DNA of 64,000 nucleotides from Chryseobacterium sp. JUb7 (GCF_024806495.1 NZ_JANUFF010000013.1:1-64000), one strand, 5' to 3'; shown: positions 43,077 through 52,389, counted from the stretch's first letter. The notes: generated by a model from the sequence alone, not told the origin. A program made the numbers and translations.

Positions 43077-44660
43077 ATGGCGCAGAAAGAAACATTATCA
43101 TCTCTTACCAATGGAAACTTTGCAAAAGAGCTGTCAATTGCTGATGGAAAAATGCCTCCTAATGCAGTAGATTTTGAAAGATTGGTTATCGGTACTTTTT
43201 TAATAGACAAAAAAGGGCTTGACCATTCTATCGATTTACTTACTCCTGATGTATTTTACGACCCAAGACATCAGGTGATTTTCTCTACCATCTTAAAATT
43301 ATATGAAGCCAACCAGCCTGTTGACTTAATGACCATTATTCAGGATCTGAAAAAGACCGAAAAACTTAACCTGGCCGGAGGAGATCATTATATTGTAGAT
43401 TTAACGATGGGGGTAAGTTCATCTGCCCACATAGAATATCATGTACGTGTTATTCTTGAAAAATATATCTTAAGAAGCTTAATTAATGTTTCTGCTAATG
43501 TTATTGATTCCTCGTATAAAGAATCTACAGACGTTTTTGAACTGTTGGACAAAGCAGAACAGTCCTTTTTTGAAATCACCAACGGTACCATTAAAAAAGG
43601 ATTCGATACCGCTAATTCATTAGTAAAGCAAGCCATTGAAACCATTAAATCTCTAAAAGACAAAGAAGGACTTTCCGGAGTTCCTTCAGGATTCAGGGAT
43701 GTGGATAAAGAAACCGGAGGCTGGCAAAATTCCGATCTTATCATCATTGCGGCACGTCCCGCGATGGGGAAAACCGCTTTTCTTCTTTCCATGGCGAGAA
43801 ATATTGCAGTAGGCCACAAAATCCCGATGGCACTTTTCTCCCTGGAGATGGCATCTGTACAGTTGATTACCAGAATGATTGCTTCAGAAACAAGAATTTC
43901 ATCCGAAAAACTGAGAAAAGGAACCTTAGACGATGAAGAATGGCAAAGGCTTTTCTCTAACGTTTCCGAACTGGAAAACGCACCTCTATATATTGACGAA
44001 ACCCCTTCCCTTTCCATTTTTGACTTCCGGGCCAAATGCCGAAGACTGGTAATGCAACACGGCGTGAGAATAATAATGGTCGATTACCTTCAGCTGATGA
44101 CTGCCGGTAGTAGCGGAAAAGGAGTCGGAAACCGTGAACAGGAAATCTCAATGATCTCCCGTTCCTTAAAAGCAATTGCAAAAGAATTAAATGTTCCGGT
44201 AATTGCCCTTTCGCAGCTTTCGAGAAGTGTGGAAACCCGTCCCGGAAAAAGACCTCAGCTTTCAGATCTGAGGGAATCCGGAGCTATTGAGCAGGATGCC
44301 GATATCGTATCATTTATTTTCAGACCCGAATATTATAAAATTACAGTTTGGGACAATGATGAGGAAGGACAGGAAACCTCAACAGAAAATCAAGCAGAAT
44401 TGATTATAGCAAAACACAGAAATGGAGCAACGGCAGATGTCCGTTTATCTTTCTTAAAACATTTTGCAAAATTCGGCGATGTTGAAGCTGCCATGGGAGG
44501 ACCAGATGGCTATCCTTCTAATTTCAACACCGACCAGAGTGGTTTTGATAAAATTAAGACGACTATTCAGCCAGGAGCAGCGTTTGATCTTCCGGACAGT
44601 TCAAAACTTTCAGGATCTTCGATGAATGATTTGGATGATGACGATGATTTTCCTTTTTAA
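43077..44660 (+). CDS. dnaB: Replicative DNA helicase DnaB
   Basis: A 527-residue hexameric helicase that unwinds DNA at the replication fork. N-terminal domain to about 150 (PNAVDFERLVIGTFL, HQVIFSTIL), linker, then the RecA-like domain with Walker A AARPAMGKTAFLL near 225, FSLEMASVQL, Walker B IIMVDYLQLM, and LSQLSRSVETRPGKRPQLSD. The C-terminal tail is low-complexity and ends SSMNDLDDDDDFPF, which resembles the acidic tip of single-strand-binding protein. No intein. It lies between two groups of T9SS cargo genes with its own promoter 4 nt before the ATG. Confidence 0.97.
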   Translation: MAQKETLSSLTNGNFAKELSIADGKMPPNAVDFERLVIGTFLIDKKGLDHSIDLLTPDVFYDPRHQVIFSTILKLYEANQPVDLMTIIQDLKKTEKLNLAGGDHYIVDLTMGVSSSAHIEYHVRVILEKYILRSLINVSANVIDSSYKESTDVFELLDKAEQSFFEITNGTIKKGFDTANSLVKQAIETIKSLKDKEGLSGVPSGFRDVDKETGGWQNSDLIIIAARPAMGKTAFLLSMARNIAVGHKIPMALFSLEMASVQLITRMIASETRISSEKLRKGTLDDEEWQRLFSNVSELENAPLYIDETPSLSIFDFRAKCRRLVMQHGVRIIMVDYLQLMTAGSSGKGVGNREQEISMISRSLKAIAKELNVPVIALSQLSRSVETRPGKRPQLSDLRESGAIEQDADIVSFIFRPEYYKITVWDNDEEGQETSTENQAELIIAKHRNGATADVRLSFLKHFAKFGDVEAAMGGPDGYPSNFNTDQSGFDKIKTTIQPGAAFDLPDSSKLSGSSMNDLDDDDDFPF

Positions 44661-44690
44661 AGTGTAATTTAAGATAAGCTAATTTGAAAC

Positions 44691-44716
44691 CGTGTCAGGC
44701 TGAGGCTCTCGAAGCC
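44691..44716 (+). repeat. Dispersed intergenic repeat, divergent copy
   Basis: GTGTCAGGCTGAGGCTCTC followed by GAAGCC matches the general form of the TGTCATCCTGAGC...GTCGAAGG element found at 61726-61753 and 63855-63976. It lies between dnaB and rnhA. Confidence 0.55.
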
Positions 44717-44745
44717 TGCGCTAAAAAATTCAAGTAAATAAAATT

Positions 44746-45222
44746 TTGAGAATAGAAATATACACCGACGGAGCATGCAGCGGAAATCCCGGAAAAGGCG
44801 GATACGGAATTCTCATGCGCGTTCCCGAAAAAAACTATCAGAAAACATTCTCAAAAGGTTTCAGGAAAACAACCAACAACAGGATGGAGCTATTGGCCGT
44901 CATCACGGCGCTTGAAAAACTGAAATCTACGGAAAATGACATTCATGTTTTTACAGACAGTAAATATGTTTCCGACGCGATCAATCAGAACTGGATTGCC
45001 GGCTGGGTAAAACGAGGCTGGAAAAATGTGAAAAATCCGGATCTCTGGAAAAAATTCATTGAGCTCTACAACCAACACAATCCAAAAATGCACTGGATCA
45101 AAGGACATGCCGGTCATTTCGAAAATGAACTCTGCGACAAGCTAGCGGTAGCCGCTGCTGCTTCACCAAATCTTGAGGTTGATACCTATTTTGAAAATCA
45201 GGAAAACAACACTCTATTTTAA
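44746..45222 (+). CDS. rnhA: Ribonuclease HI
   Basis: A 158-residue RNase HI that cuts RNA in RNA-DNA hybrids. The four catalytic acids are visible as D8 (IYTDGACSGNPG), E48 (NRMELLAV), D71 (FTDSKYV) and D131 (ELCDKLA), with H124 in GHAGH. The start is a TTG codon: no ATG or GTG occurs in frame between the stop at 44722 and the conserved first strand. An ATT at 44728 is the only other option. It follows dnaB by 85 nt with a dispersed repeat between. Slightly longer C-terminus (DTYFENQENNTLF) than E. coli RNase HI. Confidence 0.93.
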   Translation: MRIEIYTDGACSGNPGKGGYGILMRVPEKNYQKTFSKGFRKTTNNRMELLAVITALEKLKSTENDIHVFTDSKYVSDAINQNWIAGWVKRGWKNVKNPDLWKKFIELYNQHNPKMHWIKGHAGHFENELCDKLAVAAAASPNLEVDTYFENQENNTLF

Positions 45223-45366
45223 GAAAAATTTAAGCCTAATTTTAATTAAACTAAATTTATATTAATTATATTGCCTTTTTCGTTTTTCAAATTCATATTT
45301 ATTACAAAATATTCAGCTTTTTCTACAAAATTAACATTATATACATATTTATTAATTAGGATTTAA

Positions 45367-45374
45367 TATCTTTA
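45367..45374 (+). promoter_or_regulatory. Variant -7 box TATCTTTA, lectin-type cargo gene 1
   Basis: TAnnTTTA followed by CA, 27 nt before the ATG at 45402. The same variant and spacing recur before the next two lectin-type genes. Confidence 0.4.
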
Positions 45375-45401
45375 CACGTCTAATTTTAAGTATGTTAATA
45401 A

Positions 45402-47654
45402 ATGAATAAAAAACTACTATCTTATTTCACCATTCTTTTCATCTGTTTTTTCGGAAAAACATCTTCTCAGACCTATCAGCTAATAGGCAATCCCGTGGGT
45501 ACGACAGGATGGACTATGGTTTCCCCGACGCAGGTAAATGGTGATTTTATTCAGCTTACTCCGGATACCAACAACCAGTCCGGATCTATCAGGCTGAACG
45601 AACAAATCAACTTAAAATACTGTGATAAATGGAGAGTGGAATTCGACTTCCGAATGGACTCTAACCAAACTGCCAATGGAGACGGTATTGCCTTTTGGTA
45701 TCTTCAAAACCCTCCCGTTGCCAGTGTACTAGGATCAGGATTAGGTGTTTCTCAGAATGCAATCGGTTTAGTTGTAGGATTTGACACTTATAACAACACC
45801 ACAACCGCAGTAATGAGTAAGGTACATGTCGGATACGGACAGATTGCCAACACGACCGATAACAACAATGTGGAGTTCTTCAACACAGCCGGAAGTTCTT
45901 TCCACTCACCGGATATGAACACTACCCTTCCATTTCAGGGAACTACTTTTAAGCACGTGGAAGTAACAGGGCAAATCGTTCCCGGTACACAAAGCTGGAC
46001 CATAAAAATTACAATTGACGGAAACATTATTTGTAATCAGGACTTTGCGCCTGCTGGTGCCGCAGCTGCAATGACTGTCGGATATTTCGGGTTTTCTGCT
46101 TCTACAGGAGGGAACAGATCGAGACACTCTATCAAGAATGTAAAGGTTTATGTAGATAAAGTAGCAATAAACCAAGCAACCGTAACAGACACATTCTGCC
46201 CTAATCCAACAACAGGACAGGGAACAGTAAACCTTACTTCATATCAGAATCAATTTGTAACCAATCCAGGTAACTATACATTTTCGTACAGTGTAGCAGG
46301 AACTCCGATTACAACGCCTGCCAACTATCAGTTTGCCGCAAATACCACTGTTTCAGTTTTAATTAAGGATAACTCGGGACTCCTCTGCGACAATCCGGAT
46401 GGAAAAATTCAGCTGAATCTTTCCCCTTTTACCGCAATTCCGGCTACCCTCACAGCCTGTAATAACAATAATATTGGAACGGCAACTTATAATCTAACCC
46501 TTGCCAATGTAAATGAACCTGTCGGGTCTACAAAGAAGTATTATAAAACAATGGCAGATCTTAATGCAGGGACCAATGAAATCACAAACCCGACAACGTA
46601 TTTATCTGTAGCAGGAACTGTTTATGTAAAAGTAACAACTCCTCTGGGATGTACGGGATCAGCGCCTATTACCCTTGCTTTTTATCCTCAGATTCCTTTA
46701 ACGGATGTAACGTTACAGTCTTGTTTTATTGAAACCAATGTAACCACTGGATTATTCAATCTCACAACGGCTGCTGTAACACAGCCTTCCCAAACAGGAA
46801 TTACAAAAAAATATTACACAACTCTTGCCAATGCACTTAGCGGGACAAACGAAATATCAAATCCCGCAGCATATGTAACAACAAGCACAGTAGTATACGT
46901 AAAGGTAACAAGCACGAACGGATGTTTTAACATTGCTAAAATTACCCTTGTGGTATTACCACCTGTAAAGTCTTCAGTATTAAAAGACAAAATAATTTGT
47001 ATCGACGGCAGAACAGACCTTGACGCAGGCCCTGGATTTGATGGCTACGAATGGAACACAGGTGCTACCACACAATCTATCGGAGGTGTACCAGTTGGTA
47101 TTTATTGGGTAAAATTAAAAACAGGAAACTGTATCACTACTCAAATTGTAAAAGTAAATGCTTCTGCACAGCCTGTTATCTCAAGTATAGACATCAACAA
47201 CAATACGATCACGGTAAATGTAAACGGCGGAACTCCACCATACAAATACTCTCTGGATGGTGTTAATTGGCAGGATTCTAATTATTTCTCCAATCTGGCA
47301 AGAGGTGAAGTGAAGGTATACGTAAAAGACTTTTACAATTGTGAGCCTATTGATGTACAGATCACTGTTCCAAATCTGATCAACGCGATCACGCCAAACG
47401 GAGACAACATCAATGATGATATTGACTACTCCGCATTGGCATATAAGAAAAACCTTGTGTTTACAGTGTATGACAGATATGGCAACAAATTATACCAAGC
47501 TGATAAAATCAGAAATTACAAATGGGACGGAACGGCTTTCGGTAAAAAAATCGTTACAGGCACCTACTGGTACACTATCACTTGGAATGAGAACGACAAA
47601 AACAACACACAAACTAAATACAACGGCTGGGTATTGGTAAAAAACAGAGAATAA
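45402..47654 (+). CDS. T9SS type-B cargo with L-type lectin domain, copy 1
   Basis: 750 residues. Signal peptide 1-22 (TSSQ), L-type (legume-like) lectin domain about 25-250 with FDFRMDSNQTANGDGIAFWYL, IGLVVGFDTYNN and GYFGFSASTGG, which carry the sugar/metal-binding Asp and Gly positions of the fold. Then TDTFCPNP, two Ig-like units (LTACNNNNIGTATY, LQSCFIETNVTTGLF), CIDGRTDLDAGPGF, PPYKYSLDGVNWQDSN and the type-B sorting domain from residue 663 (ITPNGDNIND ... GWVLVKNRE). It probably binds glycans outside the cell after type IX export. C-terminal half closest to the gene at 40860. Confidence 0.92.
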   Translation: MNKKLLSYFTILFICFFGKTSSQTYQLIGNPVGTTGWTMVSPTQVNGDFIQLTPDTNNQSGSIRLNEQINLKYCDKWRVEFDFRMDSNQTANGDGIAFWYLQNPPVASVLGSGLGVSQNAIGLVVGFDTYNNTTTAVMSKVHVGYGQIANTTDNNNVEFFNTAGSSFHSPDMNTTLPFQGTTFKHVEVTGQIVPGTQSWTIKITIDGNIICNQDFAPAGAAAAMTVGYFGFSASTGGNRSRHSIKNVKVYVDKVAINQATVTDTFCPNPTTGQGTVNLTSYQNQFVTNPGNYTFSYSVAGTPITTPANYQFAANTTVSVLIKDNSGLLCDNPDGKIQLNLSPFTAIPATLTACNNNNIGTATYNLTLANVNEPVGSTKKYYKTMADLNAGTNEITNPTTYLSVAGTVYVKVTTPLGCTGSAPITLAFYPQIPLTDVTLQSCFIETNVTTGLFNLTTAAVTQPSQTGITKKYYTTLANALSGTNEISNPAAYVTTSTVVYVKVTSTNGCFNIAKITLVVLPPVKSSVLKDKIICIDGRTDLDAGPGFDGYEWNTGATTQSIGGVPVGIYWVKLKTGNCITTQIVKVNASAQPVISSIDINNNTITVNVNGGTPPYKYSLDGVNWQDSNYFSNLARGEVKVYVKDFYNCEPIDVQITVPNLINAITPNGDNINDDIDYSALAYKKNLVFTVYDRYGNKLYQADKIRNYKWDGTAFGKKIVTGTYWYTITWNENDKNNTQTKYNGWVLVKNRE

Positions 47655-47663
47655 TATATACTG

Positions 47664-47693
47664 AGATCACTCCATCATCGGAGTGATCTTTTT
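47664..47693 (+). terminator. Terminator after lectin-type cargo gene 1
   Basis: A perfect 9-bp stem GATCACTCC/GGAGTGATC with the loop ATCATC and a T-tract. Confidence 0.87.
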
Positions 47694-47816
47694 ATTTTTC
47701 AGTTAAAAAAAATTAATTTTTTAATACGATCTCTTGTTTTAAATTAATAAAAACCCTAAAAAGCATCTTTATCGATCAAATTATACCCAATTAAATATTA
47801 ACCATCTATTTTTCAA

Positions 47817-47824
47817 TACATTTA
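47817..47824 (+). promoter_or_regulatory. Variant -7 box TACATTTA, lectin-type cargo gene 2
   Basis: TAnnTTTA followed by CAAAATCA, 30 nt before the ATG at 47855. Confidence 0.4.
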
Positions 47825-47854
47825 CAAAATCAACAAAAACTTCAACCTTATCAT

Positions 47855-50122
47855 ATGAAAAAAAATATACTCTACTATTTTTCATTACTCTTCATTTTTC
47901 TGTCAGGAACATTATCTTCACAGACCTATCAACTCGTGGGAACACCGGTCATAAACACAACCGGATGGGATCTTGTTTCCAATGCATCTGCAACTGGTGA
48001 CTTCGTTCAGCTTACACAGGACATTGGAGGTCAGTTCGGCGTTGTAAAATTATCCAATCCTATCAATCTTAAATATTGTGATAACTGGAAAGTGGAATTC
48101 GATTTCAGAATCGATGGAAACGGAACCACCGCTTTTGGAAGAGGTGACGGATTCACATTCTGGTATCTTGCCAATCCTCCGACAGCATTTACGAGTGGAG
48201 GCGGATTAGGAATTCCTTCAGGAGCCAACGGGCTAATGGTAGGTTTTGATATTTTCAACAACACCACAGAAGGCCAGATGAGTAAAGTCCATATTTTATA
48301 CGGAACAAACAACCTTCCGGTAGGAAATAACAATATTGAATACAACACTACTGCAGGAAGTACTTTCCACTCAGCAGATCTCAACCCAACCCAACCGTTT
48401 GTAGGAGCAACATACAAACACGTTGAAGTAAATGGCCAAATTGATGCTCTTAACCCTAACATTTGGCATATCAAAGTTCAGTTAGACGGAGTAACGATTG
48501 CAGACCAGCCGTTCACCGCTTCAGGAGGTGCAGTGGGTATGACTACAGGATATTTCGGTTTCTCAGCTGCAACAGGTGGAGCAAGCGCAAGACATTCTAT
48601 TAAAAATGCAAAGATATACATTGATAAAGTTCCTATTTTAACCAATACGATCACTCCTTTTGTCTGCGTAAATCCGGCTACAGGAAATGGATCTGTTGAT
48701 TTAACATCTTTTCAAAATCAGTTTGTAACGAATCCCGCCAATTACACCTTCACTTATTATGGTCCCGGCGGAGTTCAAATTACAACTCCGACAAACTATC
48801 AATATACCACAGGAACTACCACCATTTCAGTAGTTGTAAAAGATCCATCCTCCACTTTATGTGATAATGGCGACGGTAAAATTGTATTAAACCCATCCCC
48901 TTTCTCAGCTGATGACGTGACATTAACAGGATGTAATAACAACAATGCGGGCGGAGCTGTATTTGATTTGACAACCGCACCGTTCACTACAGTTCCCGGA
49001 GTTACCATGCAGTTTTACAACAGCATGTATGATCTGAATAACAATATCAATCAGATTCAAAATCCTAATGCATTTTTCTCACCTGCTGCGGTAATTTATG
49101 CTAAAGTAACAACCCCTCAGGGCTGTGTGGATACAGCGAAAGTGACTTTAAGTTTATTCCCAGTTGTAGTAGTAAGTGATGCTACATTAAGATCCTGCTT
49201 TATGGATTCAAATCCTTCTACATCATCATTTAATCTTACGGTAGCCCCAGTAACGACACAAACAGGAATCACTAAAAAATACTATCCTTCTTTAACTGAT
49301 GCAGAGAACGGAACTAACGAAATTACAGCACCTACAACCTACGTCTCTCCAAACGGAGTCGCCTATATAAAAGTGACAAACGGAAACGGATGCTACGCCA
49401 TTGCAAAAGTAACATTAGTCGTTCTGCCTCCTGTTTATTCAAATGTATTGAAAGATAAAACCATTTGTATGGAAGATAAAACTTCTCTGGACGCAGGACC
49501 AGGTTTTGCAAGTTATGAATGGAGCACCGGAGCAACAACTCAGGTCATCAACAATGTAGGTGTAGGCACATATTGGGTAAAACTGAAAACAGGAGAATGT
49601 ATTGCTACGCAGACAGTAAAAATATACGCTTCACAACAACCTGTCATCACGAATGTAGACATTTCCAACAATAAGGTTACAATTAATGTGATCGGAGGAA
49701 CTCCACCTTACAAATATTCTCTGGATGGAATCAACTGGCAGGATTCGAATATATTCAAAGATCTGCCAAGAGGAGATAGTGAAATCTATGTAAAAGACGA
49801 TTACGACTGTGAGCCAATTCATATCATCGTTGTTGTTCCTAATCTGATCAACGTAATCACTCCAAACGGAGACGGAATCAATGATGCAATTGACTACTCC
49901 GCTTTAGCGAGCAAAAAGAATCTGGTATTCAGCATTTTTGACCGATATGGCGCAAAAATTCATCAGGCTGATAAAACCAACAGATACAGATGGGACGGAA
50001 CAATAGCAGGAAGAAAAGTTCCTACCGGAAGCTACTGGTATTCTGTAACATGGAACGAGAATGACAAAAACAATACTCCATTCAAATATTCAGGCTGGAT
50101 ATTGGTGAAAAACAGAGAATAA
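47855..50122 (+). CDS. T9SS type-B cargo with L-type lectin domain, copy 2
   Basis: 755 residues with the same order of parts as copy 1: signal peptide (LSSQ at 25), lectin domain about 27-255 (FDFRIDGNGTTAFGRGDGFTFWYL, here split; GYFGFSAATGG), two repeat units (LTGCNNNNAGGAVF, LRSCFMDSNPSTSSF), CMEDKTSLDAGPGF, PPYKYSLDGINWQDSN, and the sorting domain from residue 668 (ITPNGDGIND, FDRYGAKIHQADK, GWILVKNRE). Its sorting domain is nearest to that of the next gene. Probably an extracellular glycan-binding protein. The repeat units contain one Cys each, which may form a disulfide. Confidence 0.92.
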   Translation: MKKNILYYFSLLFIFLSGTLSSQTYQLVGTPVINTTGWDLVSNASATGDFVQLTQDIGGQFGVVKLSNPINLKYCDNWKVEFDFRIDGNGTTAFGRGDGFTFWYLANPPTAFTSGGGLGIPSGANGLMVGFDIFNNTTEGQMSKVHILYGTNNLPVGNNNIEYNTTAGSTFHSADLNPTQPFVGATYKHVEVNGQIDALNPNIWHIKVQLDGVTIADQPFTASGGAVGMTTGYFGFSAATGGASARHSIKNAKIYIDKVPILTNTITPFVCVNPATGNGSVDLTSFQNQFVTNPANYTFTYYGPGGVQITTPTNYQYTTGTTTISVVVKDPSSTLCDNGDGKIVLNPSPFSADDVTLTGCNNNNAGGAVFDLTTAPFTTVPGVTMQFYNSMYDLNNNINQIQNPNAFFSPAAVIYAKVTTPQGCVDTAKVTLSLFPVVVVSDATLRSCFMDSNPSTSSFNLTVAPVTTQTGITKKYYPSLTDAENGTNEITAPTTYVSPNGVAYIKVTNGNGCYAIAKVTLVVLPPVYSNVLKDKTICMEDKTSLDAGPGFASYEWSTGATTQVINNVGVGTYWVKLKTGECIATQTVKIYASQQPVITNVDISNNKVTINVIGGTPPYKYSLDGINWQDSNIFKDLPRGDSEIYVKDDYDCEPIHIIVVVPNLINVITPNGDGINDAIDYSALASKKNLVFSIFDRYGAKIHQADKTNRYRWDGTIAGRKVPTGSYWYSVTWNENDKNNTPFKYSGWILVKNRE

Positions 50123-50149
50123 AAAAATAACATTCATTTTTACATAAGA

Positions 50150-50180
50150 GGATCATTTCATCAATTGAAATGATCCTTTT
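50150..50180 (+). terminator. Terminator after lectin-type cargo gene 2
   Basis: A perfect 11-bp stem GGATCATTTCA/TGAAATGATCC with the loop TCAAT and Ts. Confidence 0.87.
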
Positions 50181-50332
50181 TATTTGCACAAAAAGAAGGT
50201 AATTAAAAAATAAATTAGCAAAAACCAATGGACAACCTTATTATTAAACATTTATTTCAATACTTTCGACACCATTAATAAATCATCATTAAAAACACAA
50301 AATTAACACAACATCAATCAATGAAAATTAAT

Positions 50333-50340
50333 TATATTTA
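50333..50340 (+). promoter_or_regulatory. Variant -7 box TATATTTA, lectin-type cargo gene 3
   Basis: TAnnTTTA followed by CAAAATCA, 29 nt before the ATG at 50370. The 12-nt string ATTTACAAAATC is shared with the box region at 47817. Confidence 0.4.
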
Positions 50341-50369
50341 CAAAATCATAAACTAATAAACTTTTACAT

Positions 50370-52364
50370 ATGAAAAAAAACTACCCCTTCTTCCTTTTTA
50401 TCCTCCTACTCTGTCTTCCAAAACTATTCTCATCACAAACGTATCAGCTTACAGGCAATCCTGTAAACACGACCGGATGGACTATGGTCGCCCCCACCGT
50501 TGTGAACACGGACTTTGTACAACTCACACCGGACACCAATGACAGATCAGGATCGATAAGATTAAACGAACCCATTAACTTAAAATATTGCGACAAGTGG
50601 AGAGTTGAGTTCGACTTCAGAATGGATTCCAATCAAACGTATAACGGAGACGGCATTGCCTTCTGGTACCTCGCCAACCCTCCGATAGCCAGTGTATTAG
50701 GATCCGGGATCGGAGTTTCCCAAAACGCCATAGGCTTTATCGTGGGTTTTGACACCTTTAACAACTCTACCGGAAGCTCCGGCATGAGTAAAGTACATGT
50801 TGCTTACGGCCAGGTTCAAAATACCACTGATACCAATAATGTAGAATTCTTCAATGTTCCGAACAGTTCTTTTCATTCACCTGACCTTAATGCAACCTTA
50901 CCATTTCAGGGAACAACTTATAAACACGTTGAAGTAAGCGGAGAAGTAGATCCTAACGCTCCCGCTAACTGGATTGTAAAAATTTCAATTAACGGCACTC
51001 AGATCTGCAGTCAATCTTTCGCTCCTTCCGGCGCAGCTGCGGCAATGACTGTCGGATATTTCGGATTTTCTGCCTCTACAGGAGGAGCAAGATCAAGACA
51101 TTCTATTAAAAATGTAAAAGTTTTTGTAGATAAAATTCCGCTTTTAGAAACCAATATTACCAAATACATTTGCCCGGACCTCGCAGGAATGAGCAATATT
51201 GACTTAACGACATTTAATTCTCAGTTTACAGCAACTCCCGCTAATTATAACTTCACCTATTATATTACCGGAAGCGGAACTCCGATTGCCAATCCTACAA
51301 ACTTCCAATACAACGCAGACACCAACATTTCGGTCGTTATCAAAGATCCCACTTCCGTACTCTGTGACAATAATGACGCAAAAATTGCACTGAAAGTTGC
51401 TCCCACAGTTACGGTGAATAATGCTAATTTAAGATCCTGCTTCATTGAAGCCAATCCTTCAACAGCACTTTTTAATCTTACCACAGCAAGCGTGACAGGT
51501 ACTGGGAGCACGACTAAAAAGTATTACCCTTCTTTAACCGATGCTCAAAACGGGACAAATGAAATTACAAATTTCAATAATTACATTGCCCCTACCGGAG
51601 TCGTTTACATTAAAGTCAGTAATACATATGGGTGCTTTGCCATTGCAAAAGTTAATTTAGAGGTTATTCCACCAACTTTTTCAACCACTTTAAAAGATAA
51701 AACCATCTGCATGGAAGACAAGACATCACTGGATGCAGGACCCGGATTTACAAGTTATCTTTGGAGCACAGGAGCAACAACACAAGTCATCAACAACGTT
51801 ACAGTCGGAACCTATTGGGTACAGCTGAAATCGGGAGAATGTATTGCTACACAAGCTGTAAAAGTATACGCATCGGAACAACCTGTTATTTCAAGTATTG
51901 ATATTGCAAGCACTACGGTTACCGTTTATGCAAATGGCGGAACACAACCTTACAAATACTCTATGGACGGAATCAACTGGCAGGATTCCAATGTATTTAA
52001 AAATGTTCCGAGAGGGGATGCCCAAATATTTGTAAAAGACGCCTATGATTGCGAGCCTATTGACATCACGATTGTTGTTCCTAATCTTATTAACGTTATC
52101 ACACCAAACGGAGACGGAATCAATGATTTTATTGATTATTCAGCTCTAGGAAGCAAACAAAATCTTGTTTTCAATATTTTTGACCGATATGGAGCAAAAA
52201 TCCACCAGGCAGACAAATCAAATAAATACCGATGGGACGGAACTATTGCCGGACGAAAAGTTCCTACCGGAAGCTACTGGTACTCTGTCTCATGGAATGA
52301 AAACAACAAAAAGAATACGGCTATTAAATATTCTGACTGGATTCTTGTAAAAAACAGAGAATAA
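50370..52364 (+). CDS. T9SS type-B cargo with L-type lectin domain, shorter copy 3
   Basis: 664 residues, about 90 fewer than its two lectin-type paralogues. Signal peptide to LFSSQ, lectin domain about 25-255 (FDFRMDSNQTYNGDGIAFWYL, here split; GYFGFSASTGG), then only one Ig-like unit (LRSCFIEANPSTALF): the unit with LTxCNNNN present in the other four proteins is missing between VLCDNNDAKIALKV and TVNNANLRSC. CMEDKTSLDAGPGF, QPYKYSMDGINWQDSN and the type-B sorting domain from residue 577 (ITPNGDGIND) are kept. An in-frame loss of one unit is the simplest view. Probably a surface or secreted glycan-binding protein. Confidence 0.92.
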   Translation: MKKNYPFFLFILLLCLPKLFSSQTYQLTGNPVNTTGWTMVAPTVVNTDFVQLTPDTNDRSGSIRLNEPINLKYCDKWRVEFDFRMDSNQTYNGDGIAFWYLANPPIASVLGSGIGVSQNAIGFIVGFDTFNNSTGSSGMSKVHVAYGQVQNTTDTNNVEFFNVPNSSFHSPDLNATLPFQGTTYKHVEVSGEVDPNAPANWIVKISINGTQICSQSFAPSGAAAAMTVGYFGFSASTGGARSRHSIKNVKVFVDKIPLLETNITKYICPDLAGMSNIDLTTFNSQFTATPANYNFTYYITGSGTPIANPTNFQYNADTNISVVIKDPTSVLCDNNDAKIALKVAPTVTVNNANLRSCFIEANPSTALFNLTTASVTGTGSTTKKYYPSLTDAQNGTNEITNFNNYIAPTGVVYIKVSNTYGCFAIAKVNLEVIPPTFSTTLKDKTICMEDKTSLDAGPGFTSYLWSTGATTQVINNVTVGTYWVQLKSGECIATQAVKVYASEQPVISSIDIASTTVTVYANGGTQPYKYSMDGINWQDSNVFKNVPRGDAQIFVKDAYDCEPIDITIVVPNLINVITPNGDGINDFIDYSALGSKQNLVFNIFDRYGAKIHQADKSNKYRWDGTIAGRKVPTGSYWYSVSWNENNKKNTAIKYSDWILVKNRE

Positions 52365-52389
52365 ATATAACATTCATTATTATACCGAA

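Noticed and set aside
43439..44035. 198-codon open frame antisense to dnaB
   Set aside because: It mirrors the dnaB codons on the other strand, has no promoter box, signal peptide or family motif, and dnaB is certain.
38680..52364. Possible CRISPR array or insertion sequence because of long repeats
   Set aside because: The repeats are coding, about 250 nt per unit and divergent; there are no short direct repeats with spacers, terminal inverted repeats or transposase.
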